Source: Pegea sp. RAD2-039 (lineage: Eukaryota; Chordata; Thaliacea; Salpida; Salpidae). Taken from it: a stretch of DNA of 64,000 bases. The stretch spans positions 186,001-250,000 of the forward strand of contig JAQGEQ010000054.1 of the NCBI GenBank assembly GCA_034620365.1. Direction: 5' to 3'. The translations under genes were made by a program, and so were the position numbers. The notes under the pieces were generated by a model. That model worked only from the letters and a program-made list of their open reading frames with translations. It ran no database searches and was not told the origin of the DNA. This document shows positions 62,701 to 64,000 of the stretch, one piece after another. The stretch's first letter is position 1; every line of letters begins with the position of its first letter.

Positions 62701-64000
62701 TGCTACCATCAAGCCCTATTTGCAACAATCAAACCCTATTTGCACAAATCAAGCCTTATTTTCAACCATCAAGCTCTGTTTGCAACCATCAAACCCTATT
62801 TGCATCAATTAAAACGTATTTGCAACCATCAAACCAAATTTGCATCAATCATACCCTTTTTGCACCAATCAAACCCTATTTGCACAAATCAAGCCTTATT
62901 TTCAACCATCAAACTCTGTTTGCAACCATCAAACCATATTTGCATCAATTAAAACGTATTTGCAACCATCAAACCAAATTTGCATCAATCATACCCTTTT
63001 TGCACCAATCAAACCCTATTTGCACTAATCAAACCTTATTTGCAACCATCAAATCCTATTTGCAACCATCAACCCTGTTTGAAACCATCAAACCTTATTT
63101 GCACTAATCAAGCACTAGTACAAACCTCCACCTACGTTTGCACCAGCTTAAACCCTCTTACTATTTCCCAATCTTTGTTTCTAATCCTTAAACTATTAAA
63201 CTTTGCAGTATGACAGACGTTTTCAAGAAACTGTCAGCAGAAACCACAAAACAAGTGGAAAAGGTTAGTAGCCTCAAAAATGTTTATAAACAGGTCATAA
63301 ACTTTCGTTTGTAGATTGCACAATTGGAATCAGCATTAGTTGCTGCACAAAACAACTGTGCGAAAAGAGAAGACGAAAAACAAATACTGAAGAAAGAGTT
63401 GGATCAAATTCATAAAGTCATGTTGAATTCACCTGTAGGAAGCTCTCAAAGGTGATAGTTTATATTGAAACCTCTCAAAACCCTGTTTGCAACAATCAAG
63501 CTCTATTTGCAACTATCAATCCATATTTGCAACCATCAAATCCTATTTGCAACAACCAAAATATATTTGTAACCATCAAACCCTATTTGCACTTATCAAG
63601 CCATATTTGCAGCCATCAAACCTTATTTGCAACCATCAAACTCTATTTGCAACCATCAAACCATATTTGCAACAATTAAACCTTTTTTGCAACCATCAAA
63701 CCCTATTTGCTACCATCAAGCCCTATTTGCAACAATCAAACCCTATTTGCACAAATCAAGCCTTATTTGCAACCATCAAACCCTATTTGAAACCATCAAA
63801 CCCTATTTGCAACAATCAAACCCTATTTGCAACCATCAAGCACTAGTACAAACCTCCACCTACGTTTGCACCATCTTAAACCCTCTTACTATTTCCCAAT
63901 CTTTGTTTCTAATCCTTAAACTATTAAACTTTGCAGTATGACAGACGTTTTCAAGAAACTGTCAGCAGAAACCACGAAACATGTGGAAAAGGTTAGTGGC
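50731..64000 (+). CDS. CNTLN: centlein, 5' part, with an amplified exon pair
   Basis: First exons 50731-50755, 51601-51753 and 51807-52083, then the repeated exon pairs listed separately; the total is 3006 coding nt (1002 codons), and the gene continues past the window. Identification rests on the N-terminal segment LEQCKADKDFVWSLWEKLQ, SPDLTQVCCSLV and REKMQTEAKDQKVLELL, which matches centlein's CxADKxFVWSLWxxLQ...NPDLTQxxSLVxxREK pattern. Centlein is a coiled-coil centrosomal protein that links C-Nap1 and Cep68 and holds centrioles together. After about 151 residues the protein consists of at least 13 repeats of 64 residues, each helical and charged (FKKLSAETTKxVEKIAQLES; DEKQILKKELDQIHK). 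The junction at 51753/51807 was chosen because it restores the frame with a 53-nt intron. Orthologs I know do not show this repeat array. The start at 50731 is the phase-compatible ATG; earlier exons cannot be excluded. Confidence 0.82.
51471..51542 (+). tRNA. tRNA-Gly (TCC)
   Basis: 72-nt cloverleaf: acceptor GCGTCGA/TCGACGC, anticodon stem-loop GGTGC-CTTCCAA-GCACT giving anticodon TCC, T arm CCGGGTTCGACTCCCGG, and a discriminator A. An ATTTTTT pol III stop follows at once. It lies within the first intron of centlein on the same strand, 58 bp before its second exon. Confidence 0.95.
54778..55664 (+). repeat. minisatellite intron 5 of the array (887 nt)
   Basis: About 40 copies of the 20-bp unit between constant ends. 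A short block shared with the 1327- and 1887-nt introns (CATCAAACCGTATTTGCACT region) indicates exchange between introns. Confidence 0.85.
56537..57863 (+). repeat. minisatellite intron 7 of the array (1327 nt)
   Basis: About 63 units. Long parts match the 1887-nt intron at 58736-60622 unit by unit, including rare variants such as CTATTAGCACCAATCAAGAC and CCCTATTTTTGCAACAATC. Confidence 0.88.
58736..60622 (+). repeat. minisatellite intron 9 of the array (1887 nt)
   Basis: The longest block, about 90 units, related to intron 7 but with an additional inner amplification of a multi-unit motif alternating TTATTTGCATCAATCAAGAC and TTTTTGCAACCATCAAATCC (about 58900-59560). Confidence 0.88.
62206..63208 (+). 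repeat. minisatellite intron 12 of the array (1003 nt)
   Basis: About 46 units with some of their own variants (CATACCCTTTTTGCACCAAT; TTAAAACGTATTTGCAACC), which form a nested repeat of about 140 bp (seven units) near 62740-63030. The remainder of 3 modulo 20 is the lowest of the array because of small deletions in some units. Confidence 0.85.

Larger units (their letters stand above)
52564..63936 (+). repeat. 20-bp minisatellite filling the introns between exon pairs
   Basis: Unit TCAAACCCTATTTGCAACCA with variants (GCACCAATCAAGCC, GCACGAATCAAG, TGCTACCATC). It fills the central part of all 13 inter-pair introns; the flanks are constant (GTGATAGcTTATATTGAAACc at the left, and TTTGTTTCTAATCCTTAAA then TTTGCAG or ATTGCAG at the right). 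Intron lengths in order: 225, 226, 345, 445, 887, 386, 1327, 386, 1887, 347, 507, 1003, 485 nt. All leave a remainder of 3-7 on division by 20, so introns differ by whole repeat units. Because 20 is not a multiple of 3 and the unit mostly lacks stops, open frames of up to 530 codons arise; they are not genes. Confidence 0.93.
52321..63991 (+). repeat. tandem exon-pair array in centlein (14 first exons, 13 second exons)
   Basis: Short exons (55 nt each) start at 52321, 52789, 53258, 53846, 54535, 55665, 56294, 57864, 58493, 60623, 61213, 61963, 63209 and 63937. Long exons (137 nt each) start at 52427, 52895, 53364, 53953, 54641, 55771, 56400, 57970, 58599, 60729, 61319, 62069 and 63315. The intron within a pair is 51 nt (52 in pair 4). 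Every long exon ends CAAAG before GTGATAG, so failure to splice there gives an immediate stop. Every exon keeps its frame and phase, so selection maintains the protein. Repeat variants: DSQNHCAQSE (pairs 1-3), DSQNNCAQSE (5), AAQNNCAQSE (4, 7, 9, 11), AAQNNCAKGE (6, 10), AAQNNCAKRE (8, 12, 13); the end reads VMLNSPVGSSQ in most and TMLSSPIGSCQ in 6, 8 and 10. Confidence 0.95.

Noticed and set aside
52564-63936. Telomere-like AAACCCT motif in the minisatellite
   Set aside because: The motif occurs once per 20-bp unit and never as tandem AACCCT hexamers; the repeat lies in introns between coding exons.

Overview
This window is nuclear DNA from a bilaterian animal. It holds multi-exon genes with GT-AG introns, intronless genes, nuclear tRNA genes, a tRNA-headed SINE and clear orthologs of RAB35, ARFGAP1, SSR3, SERP1, POLR1E, centlein and retinoic acid receptors (RAR is a bilaterian family). 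The phylum cannot be fixed from the sequence: many introns are only 45-57 nt and the DNA is very AT-rich, which suits several compact invertebrate genomes. No identity search was possible; every product name rests on recognised protein motifs, and every exon structure was built by hand from splice sites and reading phase. Layout: 3.9-7.5 kb has two tandem sigma-class glutathione S-transferase genes (+). 8.7-9.9 kb has POLR1E, an RNA polymerase I subunit (-). 14.6-16.5 kb has RAB35 (+). 19.6 kb (+) and 27.1 kb (-) carry two intronless KCTD2/5/17-type BTB genes in inverted orientation, flanking ARFGAP1 (21.9-25.1 kb, -). 29.7-31.4 kb has SSR3/TRAP-gamma (+), convergent with SERP1/RAMP4 (33.2-33.8 kb, -); both act at the ER translocon. 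38.0-38.9 kb has five tandem tRNA-Cys genes. From about 39 to 48.5 kb the DNA becomes richer in G and C and crowded with the palindrome TGACGTCA. This stretch holds two convergent RAR genes, a small membrane protein with Sel1-type repeats, and a full-length tRNA-headed SINE (a 5'-truncated copy lies at 37.1 kb). 50.7-64.0 kb is the 5' part of a centlein (CNTLN) gene, with a tRNA-Gly gene in its first intron. The most striking feature is the centlein gene. After a short conserved N-terminal part, one pair of exons (55 nt + 137 nt, together 64 codons) is repeated head to tail: 14 copies of the first exon and 13 of the second lie in the window, and the array runs off its right edge. The intron inside each pair is 51-52 nt. 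The introns between pairs are mostly a 20-bp minisatellite, and their lengths (225 to 1887 nt) all leave a remainder of 3 to 7 on division by 20. This minisatellite lacks stops over long stretches in all three frames, so it produces open frames up to 530 codons that are not genes. Other points of interest: two inverted gene pairs (KCTD, RAR) with near-identical blocks that end sharply inside otherwise diverged genes, as gene conversion would leave; about forty TGACGTCA sites in roughly 11 kb, most often one per short RAR intron; and a 17-bp minisatellite in the last intron of one RAR gene. The rest is AT-rich DNA without recognisable genes, with a few unassigned coding-like fragments noted.
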